DNA of 64,000 nucleotides from Acinetobacter tibetensis (GCF_023824315.1 NZ_CP098732.1:248001-312000); one strand, 5' to 3'; positions 1 to 10,287 are shown, counted from the first letter of the stretch. Made by a program: numbers and translations. The notes: generated by a model not told the origin, from the letters alone.

Positions 1-1096
1 TCACTGCTTCAGAGAGTAAGTGAATACGCGGTTGAATCGCAGCAGCAATATCTTCTAAGGTATTGCGGTCACTTTTCCAGCTCAACAGGCGATCTAGCAA
101 CTGACCAGGAGTGAGGGATTTAATCCATTGACCATTGAGCCAATTGAGTTTTTCCACATCAAAAATTGGACCACCCAAAGACACACGTTGCACATCAAAG
201 TGTTCAACCATGTCATTTAAGGTAAAGACTTCGCGTTCGTCAGGCATTGACCAGCCCATACGACCCAAGTAGTTTAATAATGCTTCAGGCAATACACCGA
301 TGTCACGGTAGTAGTTGATCGAGGTCGGGTTTTTACGTTTAGACAGTTTTGATTTGTCTGGGTTACGCAACAATGGCATGTGGCACAGAGTTGGCATTTC
401 CCAACCAAAATATTGGTAAAGTAACTGGTGTTTTGGCGCAGATGGCAACCATTCTTCACCACGAAGCACATGGGTGATTTCCATTAAGTGGTCATCAACC
501 ACGTTTGCCAAGTGATAAGTTGGCAAACCATCGGTTTTTAATAACACTTGCATGTCGACTTGCGCCCAAGGAATTTCAACCTCACCACGTAACAAGTCAT
601 TAACTTTACACACACCTTCTTCTGGTACTTTCATACGAATCACGTGTGGCTCACCCGCTGCAAGGCGGCGTTGCACTTCTTCTTGGGTGAGTTTTAAGCC
701 GCGGCCATCGTATTTTTGTGTTTCGCCACGTGCTTGTTGTTCTTCACGCATTTGATCCAGTTCTTCAGCCGTTGCGAAGCAATAGAATGCATGTCCTTTT
801 TCCACTAAATCTAAAGCATATTGTTTGTAGATATGCATACGCTCAGATTGGCGGTAAGGGGCATGTGGTCCGCCCACGTCTGGTCCCTCAGACCAGTTCA
901 AACCTAACCAGCGTAAAGAATCTAAAATCATTTTTTCAGATTCAGGCGTTGAGCGTAGCTGGTCGGTATCTTCAATACGTAGGATAAATTCGCCGCCATG
1001 TTTTTTTGCAAAACACATGTTAAATAACGCGATATAGGCAGTTCCTACATGAGGAAACCCTGTAGGTGAGGGAGCAATACGGGTACGAACAGTCAT
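1..1096 (-). CDS. gltX: Glutamyl-tRNA synthetase, 3' end cut by window edge
   Basis: Charges tRNA-Glu with glutamate in the cytoplasm (class I aminoacyl-tRNA synthetase). The reverse strand reads [20 protein letters not shown] at the N-terminus, which carries the HIGH-type signature (PHVG), followed by the Rossmann catalytic domain with LRIEDTD and a KMSKS-type loop seen as KLSKR. About 365 residues are visible; the anticodon-binding C-terminus lies beyond base 1. The start is the ATG whose complement is at 1094-1096. A TATAAT -10 hexamer lies about 30 bases upstream. Gene identity is very secure; only the 3' end is unseen. Confidence 0.97.
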   Translation of the reverse strand, partial: MTVRTRIAPSPTGFPHVGTAYIALFNMCFAKKHGGEFILRIEDTDQLRSTPESEKMILDSLRWLGLNWSEGPDVGGPHAPYRQSERMHIYKQYALDLVEKGHAFYCFATAEELDQMREEQQARGETQKYDGRGLKLTQEEVQRRLAAGEPHVIRMKVPEEGVCKVNDLLRGEVEIPWAQVDMQVLLKTDGLPTYHLANVVDDHLMEITHVLRGEEWLPSAPKHQLLYQYFGWEMPTLCHMPLLRNPDKSKLSKRKNPTSINYYRDIGVLPEALLNYLGRMGWSMPDEREVFTLNDMVEHFDVQRVSLGGPIFDVEKLNWLNGQWIKSLTPGQLLDRLLSWKSDRNTLEDIAAAIQPRIHLLSEAV

Positions 1097-1126
1097 AACA
1101 ATATTTTCAGAAAATAAACTGGGGCT

Positions 1127-1132
1127 ATTATA
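1127..1132 (-). promoter_or_regulatory. Probable gltX -10 box (TATAAT)
   Basis: A perfect TATAAT on the minus strand about 30 bases before the gltX ATG. The -35 region is weak and falls inside the terminator hairpin of the upstream small gene, so terminator and promoter overlap. Confidence 0.5.
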
Positions 1133-1138
1133 ACGAAA

Positions 1139-1183
1139 AAGCCCAATCACTTAATGCTTAATTCAACATTTGTGACTGGGCTT
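1139..1183 (-). terminator. Rho-independent terminator after the small secreted-protein gene
   Basis: On the minus strand AAGCCCAGTCAC pairs with GTGATTGGGCTT (one mismatch, loop about 21 bases), followed by a T-rich run. It ends the 1222-1518 transcript just before gltX. Confidence 0.65.
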
Positions 1184-1221
1184 ATGACCAATTTTTAAGG
1201 GGAAAAAATTGGGCGTTTGAA

Positions 1222-1518
1222 TCAAGAATTATTTTGCGGGAAAATTGATTGTAAGAAACGTGAGAAGCGCTCATTTTGCGTTGCAAAGAAACTTTGGGTC
1301 GGTGCAACTTTAATTGCGGTCAGCACCTTTAAATTGTTATCTGCTTGTAAATAATTGTCACCTTGCTTTTGCTGATTGAGTGCTTTTTCAATCAAAGAGA
1401 CTTTTTCTGGTGCTGCACTTTTGTTCAGAGTGGCTTTAATTGCAGCAGTGTGACCTGATTGAGCCATTAAACCCAAGCCTATACTCAAAAAAATGGCTTG
1501 AAAAAAGTGTACGTTCAT
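1222..1518 (-). CDS. Small secreted protein of unknown function
   Basis: 98 residues, not recognised as any named family. The N-terminus has a typical Sec signal peptide: a hydrophobic stretch at about residues 5-18 ending near SGHTA-A, so the mature protein would be about 73 residues in the periplasm or outside. The mature part is lysine- and glutamine-rich with no cysteines. The start is supported by a strong Shine-Dalgarno AAAGGGGG 7-8 bases before the ATG. A terminator follows the gene, so it is probably a single-gene transcript. A 14-base palindrome (CTCAACACGTTGAG) sits just upstream of the ribosome binding site. Coding status rests on the SD, signal peptide and terminator. Confidence 0.65.
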   Translation of the reverse strand: MNVHFFQAIFLSIGLGLMAQSGHTAAIKATLNKSAAPEKVSLIEKALNQQKQGDNYLQADNNLKVLTAIKVAPTQSFFATQNERFSRFLQSIFPQNNS

Positions 1519-1920
1519 CGCGAATTCCCCCTTTAACTCAACACGTTGAGAACTTTTTTATAAAATACTGTTCTACATACTATAGCTACAATTTAAACAT
1601 CTTCAGAAACAAAAAAGTAGACTTACGTCACACTTTTTACAAAAAGATAAGAAAATCTAAGTGATTTTACGCTTAATAATTACAGTAATATCGATCTATT
1701 GTTGTTGTAGCAAATAAATATGGAGACATCATGAAGATTGTAATATTGTGACAAATTTTAGACCATTTCATGACATCATTTCAGCATATTTCTTGGCTTA
1801 TATTGCAACATTTTATATATCTTAAAATTAGAAAAACTATGAATAAATGATTATAGCCACATGATTGTGAAAACTATTGATTAAAAATATAGTGCAAAAA
1901 ATAGTCATTAGAGTCCAACA
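1519..1920. other. AT-rich intergenic region
   Basis: About 400 bases between two divergently oriented genes. It must hold promoters for the small secreted protein (minus) and sbp (plus). Apart from the palindrome at 1537-1550 I see only AT-rich sequence and peptides of fewer than 10 codons; no RNA gene or clear CysB-like site was identified. Confidence 0.5.
1537..1550. promoter_or_regulatory. 14-base palindrome upstream of the small secreted-protein gene
   Basis: CTCAACACGTTGAG has perfect 6-base arms around a 2-base centre. It lies about 20 bases before the start codon on the leader side, where it could be an operator or a small RNA hairpin near the SD. Confidence 0.3.
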
Positions 1921-2922
1921 ATGAATAAATCTTTCTTTGCATTCGGAATTGCATTTTTAGCTGGGGTTTCGGGGCAAGTCTTTGCAGCAAAAAGTTTCTT
2001 GAATGTGTCTTATGATCCAACCCGCGAATTTTATCAAGAATATAATAAAGAATTTGGCCTGTACTGGAAGCAGCGCACAGGTCAGGAGATTGAATTCAAA
2101 CAATCCCATGGTGGTTCTGGTAAGCAGGCACGCGCAGTCGCAACAGGGTTAGAAGCCGATGTGGTGACTTTAGCTTTGGCCAATGATATTGATGAAATTG
2201 TCAAAGCTGGTTATATCGATAAAAATTGGCAAAAAGAATTTCCAAATAATTCGGCACCTTATACTTCAACCGTGGTTTTTTTGGTGCGCAAGGGCAATCC
2301 AAAACACATTAAAGACTGGAATGATTTGGTTAAACCGGGCGTTGAAATTATTACGCCTAACCCAAAAACAGGTGGAGCACCACGTTGGATTTATCTGGCG
2401 GCATGGGGGTATGCCCTAAAACAACCCGGGGGCAATGATGCTAAAGCACGTGAGTTGGTCAAAAACCTGTATCACAATGTCAAAGTGCTGGATTCGGGCG
2501 CGCGAGGTTCTTTAACCACCTTTGCTGAACGTGGCATAGGTGATGTGTTGTTGTCTTGGGAAAACGAAGCTTTGTTGGCAACCAAAGGTTTGGGCAAAGG
2601 CGAGTTTGAAATTGTTTATCCTTCAGTTTCTATTTTGGCAGAACCTTCTGTAGCCATCGTCGACAGAACCGTTGATAAAAATGGTAATCGCAACTTAGCC
2701 AAAGGGTATTTAAATTATTTGTATTCACCAAAGGGGCAAGATTTAGCTGCAAAATACTATTTCCGCCCACGTAATGCACAGGCAGCAGCCAAGTATGCAG
2801 CCCAATTTCCAAAAATTAAATTGTTCACGATAGGTGATGTGTTTGGTGGCTGGGCAAAAGCGCAACAAACGCACTTTGCAAATGGTGCGATTTTTGATCA
2901 GATTTATAATCAAGCCAATTAA
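1921..2922 (+). CDS. sbp: Periplasmic sulfate-binding protein of an ABC transporter
   Basis: Binds sulfate (or thiosulfate) in the periplasm and delivers it to a CysTWA-type importer. 333 residues, usual for the family. A Sec signal peptide ends near VFA-AKSF. The mature start ([16 protein letters not shown]) and internal stretches such as [22 protein letters not shown] and SWENEAL are typical of Sbp/CysP, whose anion is held by main-chain NH groups and a Ser. The permease and ATPase genes (cysT, cysW, cysA) are not adjacent, and a terminator follows directly, so it is transcribed alone. Whether sulfate or thiosulfate is preferred cannot be told from sequence. Confidence 0.93.
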   Translation: MNKSFFAFGIAFLAGVSGQVFAAKSFLNVSYDPTREFYQEYNKEFGLYWKQRTGQEIEFKQSHGGSGKQARAVATGLEADVVTLALANDIDEIVKAGYIDKNWQKEFPNNSAPYTSTVVFLVRKGNPKHIKDWNDLVKPGVEIITPNPKTGGAPRWIYLAAWGYALKQPGGNDAKARELVKNLYHNVKVLDSGARGSLTTFAERGIGDVLLSWENEALLATKGLGKGEFEIVYPSVSILAEPSVAIVDRTVDKNGNRNLAKGYLNYLYSPKGQDLAAKYYFRPRNAQAAAKYAAQFPKIKLFTIGDVFGGWAKAQQTHFANGAIFDQIYNQAN

Positions 2923-2941
2923 ACTGGCTTAAAATAATACA

Positions 2942-2968
2942 AAAAAAGTCTCTAAAGGGGGCTTTTTT
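2942..2968 (+). terminator. Terminator of sbp
   Basis: An A-rich left arm ending AAAAAAGTCTC pairs, using G-U pairs, with GGGGGCTTTTTT around a TAAA loop, giving a stem with its own T-run. Confidence 0.6.
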
Positions 2969-3097
2969 GCTTAGCTCGTATAATAGAAACGGTTTTCTCT
3001 ATAGAAAGTAATATTTCCCTACAAAAAGACGTTTGGAGCTTTACTAAAACAAGGTAATAATGTGCAGTTAAATTTTTGGTACTTTGATTGCACTGTT

Positions 3098-4012
3098 ATG
3101 TCTCATATTTCTGTATTACTTCATGAAACTGTGGATGCCTTGTTGGCAGGTCGGAATACAGGGATTTATGTCGATGGCACTTTTGGTCGAGGTGGACATA
3201 CCCGTTTGCTGCTTTCAAAACTCGATGAAAATTCTAAAGTTTATGCTTTCGACAAAGATCCACAAGCCCTTGCAGTTGCTGCTGCGTTAGCCGCTGAAGA
3301 TTCTCGCTTTCACATTATTCATGCCAGTTTTGCAGATCTACAGCAAGCGCTTGCTGCATTAGATTTAGGCCAAGTCGATGGTGTCATGGCAGATTTAGGC
3401 GTTTCTTCACCGCAGTTGGATCAGGCGGAACGTGGGTTTAGCTTCATGCAGGATGGTCCCTTGGACATGCGTATGGATAATTCACAAGGTCCGACCGCAG
3501 CAGAGTGGTTGATGCAGATTGAAGAAGAAGCCTTGGCCAATGTAATTTTCAAGTATGGAGAAGAGCGTTATAGCCGCCGCATTGCCAAAGCAATTAAAGC
3601 GGCAGGGCAGATTGACACTACGCGTCAGTTGGCAGAAATTGTGAAAGTTGCGCATCCGAAATGGGAAAAAAATAAACATGCTGCAACGCGTACATTTCAG
3701 GCAATACGTATTGCGATTAATAAAGAATTAGAAGATATTGAAGCTTTCTTGCCTCAAGCGGTTGAGGTGTTAAAACCAGAAGGTCGTTTGGCCGTGATTA
3801 GTTTCCATTCATTGGAAGATCGACTGATTAAGCAATTTATTCAAAAAGAATCGACTTTGGCGGAAGACACAGGATGGGGACTACCACCACAACAACAGCA
3901 AGATACCCGTCGTTTGAAAAAAATTGCACGTGTGCGTGCAAGTGAAGAAGAAGTTAAGGCCAATCCACGTTCACGCAGTGCTTGGCTTCGTGTTGCGGAA
4001 CGCTTAGTTTAA
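3098..4012 (+). CDS. rsmH: 16S rRNA m4C1402 methyltransferase RsmH (MraW)
   Basis: Uses S-adenosylmethionine to N4-methylate C1402 of 16S rRNA. The N-terminus MSHISVLLHETVDAL and the SAM-binding loop DGTFGRGGHTRLLL are diagnostic, as are the later DLGVSSPQLD and SFHSLEDR stretches. I chose the ATG giving 304 residues; an in-frame GTG at 3062, with an AAGG-like SD, would add 12 residues that do not look like the family. First gene of the truncated dcw cluster; mraZ, usual upstream in many bacteria, is absent, and ftsL follows after 10 bases. A TATAAT hexamer at 2979-2984 may belong to the operon promoter. Confidence 0.95.
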   Translation: MSHISVLLHETVDALLAGRNTGIYVDGTFGRGGHTRLLLSKLDENSKVYAFDKDPQALAVAAALAAEDSRFHIIHASFADLQQALAALDLGQVDGVMADLGVSSPQLDQAERGFSFMQDGPLDMRMDNSQGPTAAEWLMQIEEEALANVIFKYGEERYSRRIAKAIKAAGQIDTTRQLAEIVKVAHPKWEKNKHAATRTFQAIRIAINKELEDIEAFLPQAVEVLKPEGRLAVISFHSLEDRLIKQFIQKESTLAEDTGWGLPPQQQQDTRRLKKIARVRASEEEVKANPRSRSAWLRVAERLV

Positions 4013-4022
4013 AAGGCGAACT

Positions 4023-4355
4023 ATGAAAACTGAAGCAGTTGAAAAGAAAGCAGAAAAATTGCGGACGAAAAAATATATCACTTATGCCTGTATGTTAATT
4101 TTGGTTTTCATCAGCGCAATTATGGTGGTCTTTCAGGTGTTTGAATATCGACATGATTATCGTGAGCTGAGCTCATTTATGCGTGATCGCGATGACTTGA
4201 ATGCAGAGTGGGGACGGTTGCTGATTGAGCAACAAACCTTTGGTGCAACTGCGCAAATCGGGACTCGTGCAGTGACTCAGTTACGTATGTATTCTCCGCC
4301 TGCCGTGCAAACGGTTGTAATTTCTTTACCTATGACTTCAGATGACAATAAATAA
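4023..4355 (+). CDS. ftsL: Cell division protein FtsL
   Basis: Small bitopic divisome protein that with FtsB and FtsQ activates FtsWI. 110 residues: a basic cytoplasmic N-terminus, one membrane segment at about residues 20-40 (ITYACMLILVFISAIMVVF), then a periplasmic helix rich in charged residues ending near the LRMYSPP motif. FtsL sequences are poorly conserved, so identification rests on size, topology and position between rsmH and ftsI, which is invariant in this cluster. Confidence 0.93.
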   Translation: MKTEAVEKKAEKLRTKKYITYACMLILVFISAIMVVFQVFEYRHDYRELSSFMRDRDDLNAEWGRLLIEQQTFGATAQIGTRAVTQLRMYSPPAVQTVVISLPMTSDDNK

Positions 4356-4367
4356 GGCTAGCTGTAT

Positions 4368-6191
4368 ATGGTAGACAAGCAGACCAAGCAACCACGTAAG
4401 AAGCAGCAGTCGATTACGGGTAAAAATGCCATTAGTGTAGAAATGTGGCGTTTTTATCTGATGTGGGCCGTGGTGTTATTATGCTTTTTGGCATTGGTTG
4501 GTCGTGCATTTTATGTGCAAGTGATTAACCGTGACTTTTTACAAAATAAAGCCAATGCCAATATTTTACGTACCGAAAAACTAAAAGCGATGCGCGGGGT
4601 GATTTATGATCGCCATGGCGTACCTTTGGCAATCAGTACACCTGTCATGAAGGTGGTGATTGATCCACGTGACTATTTTGATAATAAAAAATTATTTGAT
4701 GAAATTACCGCTGAATTGGCGAAAGATCCGCATAACCGAAAATTAAAGCGCCAATTGCCAGAAAAGAACCTCAATCTGGATGAGTTGGCTGATGCTGTTG
4801 GGATGGATCGGGCAGAACTTAAGAAAAAAATGAATGAGCGCCCTCGTTCTCGCTATTTAGTACTGCAAAAAGAGATTCCGCCACAGCAGGCAGAATTAAT
4901 TGAAAAGCGCGAGTTTCAAGCGGTGTATACCGAGAAAAACTATAAGCGTTATTACCCGCAACCACAGCCCAATGCACAAATTATCGGTCTGACCAATAGT
5001 GAAGGGGTCGGGATTGAAGGTTTGGAAATGCAGCTCAACAAGCGTCTTGCAGGTGTTGATGGCGAGCAGCAAGTGGTACGTGATAAGAAAGGCAACCGTG
5101 TAAAAGACCCAGAGATCGTGAAAGAGGTAGAGTCAGGGGAAAATATTACCCTGAGTATCGATTCGCGCCTGCAATATATTTTATACCGTGAACTTACTGC
5201 GGCAGGTGTAGCGAACAATGCACGTTCAGCATCGGCCATTGCGGTAGATGTAAAAACGGGTGAAATTTTGGCGATGACCAGTTGGCCGTCGTATAACCCA
5301 AATGATAAAAATGGTTTGGCCAATAAAGATGCCATGCGTAACCGTGGTGCAACGGACATGTTTGAACCGGGTTCGACCATGAAACCTTTAACGGTTGCTA
5401 TGGCATTGGAAACAGGGAAATACATGCCAACGACGGTGGTGAATACATCTCCAGGGTCTATGCGTGTCGGTAACCATACCATTCGTGATACGCATAACTA
5501 CGGGCAACTGACCTTAGCAGGGATTATTCAGAAATCGTCTAACGTGGGTGTGGCGAAAATTGCTTTATCTTTACCTTATGTAACTTTACCGACCTTTTTA
5601 AAGCGTGTGGGTTTTGGGCAGCGTTCAGCTGTCAAATTTCCAGGGGAAAGTTCGGGTATGGTGCTGCCACCAAGCAAGTGGAATGTGTCTGAGGTTGCGA
5701 CCATGGCGTATGGTTATGGGATTAATGCAACTGTACTGCAAATGGTCGATGCTTATGCCATGTTGGCGAATCATGGGGTAAAAGTTCCTCTGAGTCTATA
5801 TAAGCTAGAAGAACCGCCTAAAGGCCAGCAAATGATTGATCCGAAAATTGCCGATCAAGTGTTGTTGATGATGGAAGCCGTGACGCTACCGGGCGGTACA
5901 GCACGTCAAGCCAATATTCCAGGTTATCGTGTAGCGGGTAAAACAGGAACTGCGCATAAATTACGTGCTGACCGTAAAGGTTATTCGGAAAAAGAATATC
6001 GTGCACTATTTTCAGGGGTTGCACCTGTGAGTGATCCTCGACTGGCGATTTTTGTGGTCGTGGAAAATCCACAAGGCCAATATTATGGTGGCTTAGTTGC
6101 TGCGCCTGTATTTGCTCGAGTGATGCAAGAGTCACTCCGTTTAATGAATGTGCCTTTAGATAAGCCTTTAGACACACCCCAAATCCAGTAA
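4368..6191 (+). CDS. ftsI: Septal peptidoglycan transpeptidase FtsI (PBP3)
   Basis: Class B penicillin-binding protein that cross-links septal peptidoglycan with FtsW and is a major beta-lactam target. 607 residues: a short basic cytoplasmic tail, a membrane anchor at about 27-49, the pedestal domain with RGVIYDRHG, then the transpeptidase domain. The active-site motifs are complete: S336-T-M-K339, S390-S-N392 and K525-T-G527. It sits 12 bases after ftsL and 10 before murE, so expression is coupled. I see no truncation or insertion; resistance-linked substitutions cannot be judged without a reference. Confidence 0.97.
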   Translation: MVDKQTKQPRKKQQSITGKNAISVEMWRFYLMWAVVLLCFLALVGRAFYVQVINRDFLQNKANANILRTEKLKAMRGVIYDRHGVPLAISTPVMKVVIDPRDYFDNKKLFDEITAELAKDPHNRKLKRQLPEKNLNLDELADAVGMDRAELKKKMNERPRSRYLVLQKEIPPQQAELIEKREFQAVYTEKNYKRYYPQPQPNAQIIGLTNSEGVGIEGLEMQLNKRLAGVDGEQQVVRDKKGNRVKDPEIVKEVESGENITLSIDSRLQYILYRELTAAGVANNARSASAIAVDVKTGEILAMTSWPSYNPNDKNGLANKDAMRNRGATDMFEPGSTMKPLTVAMALETGKYMPTTVVNTSPGSMRVGNHTIRDTHNYGQLTLAGIIQKSSNVGVAKIALSLPYVTLPTFLKRVGFGQRSAVKFPGESSGMVLPPSKWNVSEVATMAYGYGINATVLQMVDAYAMLANHGVKVPLSLYKLEEPPKGQQMIDPKIADQVLLMMEAVTLPGGTARQANIPGYRVAGKTGTAHKLRADRKGYSEKEYRALFSGVAPVSDPRLAIFVVVENPQGQYYGGLVAAPVFARVMQESLRLMNVPLDKPLDTPQIQ

Positions 6192-6201
6192 TAGGTGCTG
6201 A

Positions 6202-7698
6202 ATGTCAATTACATTTCAAGAACTGCATCCTGCTGATCAAATCACTGGATGGATGAGTCAACCTTTCCAAGGTTTTTGTTTGGATAGTCGCTATGTGCAA
6301 GCGGGACAAATCTTTATTGCCCTGAACAGTTTGAGCCAACCAGAAAAAACCGTGCAATTTGCACAGGCAGCCTTGGATAAAGGTGCTCTGGCTATTATTA
6401 GTGAAACTGAGCTGGGCGTTTCTCCGAGTTTAGTGGTGCCCGAAATTCGCCATTTAATGGGTGCATGGCAAAAACAATATTTGCAAGCCGTATCTCCAAT
6501 GCAAGCTGTGCAGATTTTGGCGGTGACAGGAACCAATGGTAAAACCACGATTTCTAGACTGGTCGCAGAGCTATTGATGTTGCAAGGACAATCCTGTGCA
6601 GTGATGGGCACCACAGGTAATGGCATTCTTCCATATTTAGAAAACTCTTCGCATACAACTTTAGATGCCTTACAACTGCAAAATGCTTTGCATGGTTATG
6701 CGCAACAAGGGGCAAAATTTGCTTCGATTGAAGCAAGTTCGCATGGTCTAGAACAGGGGCGTTTAACGGGCTGTGCCATTGAAATTGCGGCTTATAGTAA
6801 TTTAAGCCGTGATCATTTGGATTATCACGGCACGCTCGAAGCTTATGCAGCAGCTAAATCGCTGTTGTTTAAATTTGAGTCGTTGAAGGTCGCGGTGATT
6901 AATCTTGATGATGAATATGCATCCATCATGTTGGCGGCAGCACGTGAGAATCCAGCACAGCCAAAAATATTGACTTACTCCATGACCCAAACTGCGGATT
7001 ATCAAGTTAAGAATATTCAGTACAGCTTATCTGGCGCAAACTTTAGCTTAGTAACAGCACAAGGCCAGTTTGAGGTGCAAAGTCCGTTACTTGGACATTT
7101 TAATATTGAGAATCTGGTGGCGAGTTTAATTGTGGCACAGCACGCTGGTTTTGATTTGGCACAGTTGATTGCAACAGTACCTCAGTTGCAAGGTGCCCCA
7201 GGGCGTATGCAGGTGATTCGTGATGATGCACGCTTGTTTGTGGTGGATTATGCACATACACCAGATGCCTTAGTACAAGTCTTAACCACCTTAAAGCGCC
7301 ATGTTGAACGGAATTTATGGGCGGTGTTTGGCTGTGGTGGTGATCGAGATCGGGGGAAACGACCCTTGATGACTCAAGCGGCTTTAAATGGTGCCGATGT
7401 GGTGCTGTTAACCTCAGATAACCCACGGACAGAAAATCCTGAACAGATTTTCACAGATATGAAAGCGGGCATTGATTTCTCTGGCCATGAGGTACACGAG
7501 ATTCATGACCGCCGTGAAGCAATTAAATTTGCGGTAAAAACTGCGCAAGCAGGTGACATTGTAGTGATTGCGGGCAAAGGGCACGAGAACTATCAAGAAA
7601 TTGAGGGTGTTCGTCACTGGTTTGATGATGTGGTTGAAGTACAGGCGGCGATTGATGCACAACATCTCGCTACAGACTCAGCATATCCCGCGCAATAG
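6202..7698 (+). CDS. murE: UDP-MurNAc-tripeptide synthetase MurE
   Basis: Adds meso-diaminopimelate to UDP-MurNAc-L-Ala-D-Glu using ATP, in the cytoplasm. 498 residues with the three Mur-ligase domains: an N-terminal UDP-binding part containing LDSRYVQAGQIFIAL, the central ATPase with P-loop TGTNGKTT (about 109-116), and a C-terminal domain carrying DNPR at about 406, the motif that selects meso-DAP over lysine. Located between ftsI and murF with gaps of 10-12 bases, as in the standard dcw order. Confidence 0.97.
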   Translation: MSITFQELHPADQITGWMSQPFQGFCLDSRYVQAGQIFIALNSLSQPEKTVQFAQAALDKGALAIISETELGVSPSLVVPEIRHLMGAWQKQYLQAVSPMQAVQILAVTGTNGKTTISRLVAELLMLQGQSCAVMGTTGNGILPYLENSSHTTLDALQLQNALHGYAQQGAKFASIEASSHGLEQGRLTGCAIEIAAYSNLSRDHLDYHGTLEAYAAAKSLLFKFESLKVAVINLDDEYASIMLAAARENPAQPKILTYSMTQTADYQVKNIQYSLSGANFSLVTAQGQFEVQSPLLGHFNIENLVASLIVAQHAGFDLAQLIATVPQLQGAPGRMQVIRDDARLFVVDYAHTPDALVQVLTTLKRHVERNLWAVFGCGGDRDRGKRPLMTQAALNGADVVLLTSDNPRTENPEQIFTDMKAGIDFSGHEVHEIHDRREAIKFAVKTAQAGDIVVIAGKGHENYQEIEGVRHWFDDVVEVQAAIDAQHLATDSAYPAQ

Positions 7699-7710
7699 TA
7701 GGAAACTAAG

Positions 7711-9120
7711 ATGCATACTTCAACGACCAGTACAGTTCCTTTACAACCGTGGACTGCAGCAGAATTACTGGAAGCAACACAAGGTTATTGGCTACATGAC
7801 CGACAGCCAAGCGGTGAAATTAAAAGAATTTTGACTGATTCCCGCCATGCGGAACAGAGTGATGCTTTTTTAGCGCTGAAAGGTGAGCGTTTTGATGCGC
7901 ATGATTTTGTCGCAAAAGTCGTAGAGCAGGGCTGTGAAGTGGCAATCGTCAGCTATCCTGTAGACGCAGATATTTGTCAGTTGGTTGTTGCTGATACACG
8001 TTTGGCTTTAGGGCATTTGGGTGCTTATCGTCGTGCGCAGTATCCAGACTTAAAAGTGATTGCCTTGACAGGCAGTAGTGGCAAAACCACCACCAAAGAA
8101 ATGCTCGGTAGTATTTTATCGCGTCTTGCTCCGACCTTAATCACGCGCGGTAATTTGAACAATGATTTGGGTGTGCCCATGATGTTGTTGGAGTTACGTG
8201 CGGAGCATCGCTATGCGGTCATGGAGCTGGGTGCTAGCCATCAAGGTGAGATTGATTACACCTCACAATTGGTTCAGCCACAGGTGGCCGGTATTCTGAA
8301 TATCGGCACAGCGCACTTGGGTGAGTTTGGTGGACGAGAAGGCATTTGCCGTGCCAAATCTGAAATTTATGCACACATTGCCTCATCTGGTACCGCGATT
8401 GTGCCTGCGGCAGATGATTTTACTGATCAAATTCGCCAAGTCGTGCAAACTGAGCAGGTGTTGAGTTTTGGTCAAGGGGGTGATGTGTATGCCTCTGATA
8501 TACAGCTAGAACCGCAATCAGCGCGTTTCAACTTGCACACACCACAGGGTGAGCGAGTTGTGAATTTACCGTTTGCTGGTGAGCATAATGTCCAGAATGC
8601 AACTGCTGCGGTGGCTTTGGCCTTAGCCATTGGTATTGCTTTGGATGATATTGTATTAGGTCTCGAGCAAGCGCAAGGTGCCAAAGGTCGTCTGAATTTT
8701 ATTCAGAAAGCCCCTTATCTATTCATTGATGATACTTACAATGCTAATCCAACTTCAATGCGTGCAGCGGGCGAAGTGCTTGCGCAACAAGAAGGTGTGC
8801 GGGTCATGGTCATTGGAGATATTGGTGAGTTAGGTCAAAGCGCTGCGCAACAACACTATATGTTGGGGCGTGATTTGGTCTCGATCAAAGGCATTAATTT
8901 TGTCGTAGCGGTGGGTGAGTTCTCGCCAGCTACGCAAGAAGGGGCACGCAGTACCCAATATGGTAAGAAATTACAGGCCTTCTTGAGTCAAGAACAAGCC
9001 TTACCTTTTTTAATTAGTTTAGTCGAAACACATCAACCCCAGTCGATGAGTTTCCTGTTTAAAGGTTCTCGTTATACCCATATGGAAACCTTGATGACTG
9101 ACTTGATGGAGAAACTCTAA
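7711..9120 (+). CDS. murF: UDP-MurNAc-tripeptide--D-Ala-D-Ala ligase MurF
   Basis: Completes the cytoplasmic UDP-MurNAc-pentapeptide by adding D-Ala-D-Ala with ATP. 469 residues with the Mur-ligase P-loop [13 protein letters not shown], the family stretch [16 protein letters not shown] and the C-terminal [12 protein letters not shown] typical of MurF rather than MurC/D/E. One base separates its stop from the mraY ATG, implying translational coupling. Confidence 0.97.
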   Translation: MHTSTTSTVPLQPWTAAELLEATQGYWLHDRQPSGEIKRILTDSRHAEQSDAFLALKGERFDAHDFVAKVVEQGCEVAIVSYPVDADICQLVVADTRLALGHLGAYRRAQYPDLKVIALTGSSGKTTTKEMLGSILSRLAPTLITRGNLNNDLGVPMMLLELRAEHRYAVMELGASHQGEIDYTSQLVQPQVAGILNIGTAHLGEFGGREGICRAKSEIYAHIASSGTAIVPAADDFTDQIRQVVQTEQVLSFGQGGDVYASDIQLEPQSARFNLHTPQGERVVNLPFAGEHNVQNATAAVALALAIGIALDDIVLGLEQAQGAKGRLNFIQKAPYLFIDDTYNANPTSMRAAGEVLAQQEGVRVMVIGDIGELGQSAAQQHYMLGRDLVSIKGINFVVAVGEFSPATQEGARSTQYGKKLQAFLSQEQALPFLISLVETHQPQSMSFLFKGSRYTHMETLMTDLMEKL

Positions 9121-9121
9121 A

Positions 9122-10240
9122 ATGCTGTTATGGTTATTTGAACAGCTTGCGGGCTATCACAGCTCATTCCAAGTCGTACGCTATTTAACATTGCGCTCAC
9201 TACTGAGTGTTTTGACCGCACTGTCCATTGGATTGGTGCTTGGTCCAGTAATGATTCGTAAATTACAAGCCCTAAAATATGGTCAGGCCGTCAGTACGTT
9301 TGCTCCTGAAAGCCACGCTAAAAAAATGGGTACCCCGACCATGGGGGGTGTCCTGATCCTGCTTTCGATTGGAATTTCGACCCTACTCTGGGCAGACTTA
9401 TCCAACCCTTATGTGTGGATTGTTTTGGCTGTTATGGTCATTTTTGGTGCTGTGGGTTGGGCGGATGACTGGATTAAAATTCGTTATAAAGACAATGCGG
9501 GTTTGCCAGCAAGGAAGAAATTTTTCTGGACCTCGGTCGCATCTTTAGGTGCAGGGATTGCGTTGTATGTGATTGCCAAGCAACAAGAGAATCCAATTCA
9601 TACGGCAAATATGCTGGATTTGCTGATCCCATTCTTTAAAAATCTCAGCATTCCATTGTCAATTATTCCTTTAGGAATTGGATTTATTCTCTTTACCTAT
9701 TTGGTGATTAACGGAGCTTCTAACGCAGTCAACCTGACCGATGGTCTGGATGGTTTGGCGATTATGCCAATTGTCTTGGTTGCCGCAGGTTTAGGTGTAT
9801 TTGCTTACTTGGCGGGTGATGTTCGTTTTGCCAATTATCTGCATATTCCTTATGTTAAATATTCGTCTGAATTGGTGGTGATTTGTGCTGCGATGATTGG
9901 CGCAGGCTTGGCCTTCCTTTGGTATAACGCGCATCCAGCCCAAGTCTTTATGGGAGATGTCGGTGCTTTATCACTGGGCGCCATGCTCGGAACCATTGCG
10001 GTCATGGTTCGCCAAGAAATCGTGTTTGCGATTATGGGGGGTGTCTTTGTGGTGGAAGCTATTTCAGTGTTCCTACAAATTGGCTCGTTAAGAATGCGGA
10101 ATAAACGTGTCTTCTTGATGGCGCCGTTACACCATCATTATGAGAAAAAGGGTTGGCGAGAAACCCAAGTGGTAATTCGTTTCTGGATTATCACAATTAT
10201 GCTGGTGGTTTTGGGTCTGATGACTTTAAAATTGCGTTAA
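9122..10240 (+). CDS. mraY: Phospho-MurNAc-pentapeptide transferase MraY
   Basis: Integral membrane enzyme that transfers phospho-MurNAc-pentapeptide to undecaprenyl phosphate, forming lipid I. 372 residues and about ten membrane helices. Catalytic signatures are visible: the [14 protein letters not shown] aspartates, [10 protein letters not shown], and the [12 protein letters not shown] histidine cluster. It is the last dcw gene here; murD, ftsW, murG, murC, ddl and ftsQAZ do not follow. A strong terminator comes 19 bases after the stop, ending the operon. Confidence 0.97.
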   Translation: MLLWLFEQLAGYHSSFQVVRYLTLRSLLSVLTALSIGLVLGPVMIRKLQALKYGQAVSTFAPESHAKKMGTPTMGGVLILLSIGISTLLWADLSNPYVWIVLAVMVIFGAVGWADDWIKIRYKDNAGLPARKKFFWTSVASLGAGIALYVIAKQQENPIHTANMLDLLIPFFKNLSIPLSIIPLGIGFILFTYLVINGASNAVNLTDGLDGLAIMPIVLVAAGLGVFAYLAGDVRFANYLHIPYVKYSSELVVICAAMIGAGLAFLWYNAHPAQVFMGDVGALSLGAMLGTIAVMVRQEIVFAIMGGVFVVEAISVFLQIGSLRMRNKRVFLMAPLHHHYEKKGWRETQVVIRFWIITIMLVVLGLMTLKLR

Positions 10241-10258
10241 GCAAAATCCGCGAGAATG

Positions 10259-10287
10259 AGGTCGGCATATGCCGACCTTTTTATTTT
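10259..10287 (+). terminator. Terminator of the rsmH-mraY operon
   Basis: A perfect 20-base palindrome AGGTCGGCATATGCCGACCT is followed by TTTTATTTT. It precedes rlmA by about 25 bases and argues that rlmA does not start upstream of it. Confidence 0.8.

Noticed and set aside
3060..3071. Four-codon ATG-TGC-AGT-TAA reading before rsmH as a leader peptide
   Set aside because: Too short for any evidence of function; no attenuator structure accompanies it.
4952..5482. 176-codon open frame antisense to ftsI
   Set aside because: It mirrors a well-conserved catalytic region of ftsI, has no ribosome site and its peptide shows no domain; a shadow of codon bias on the other strand.
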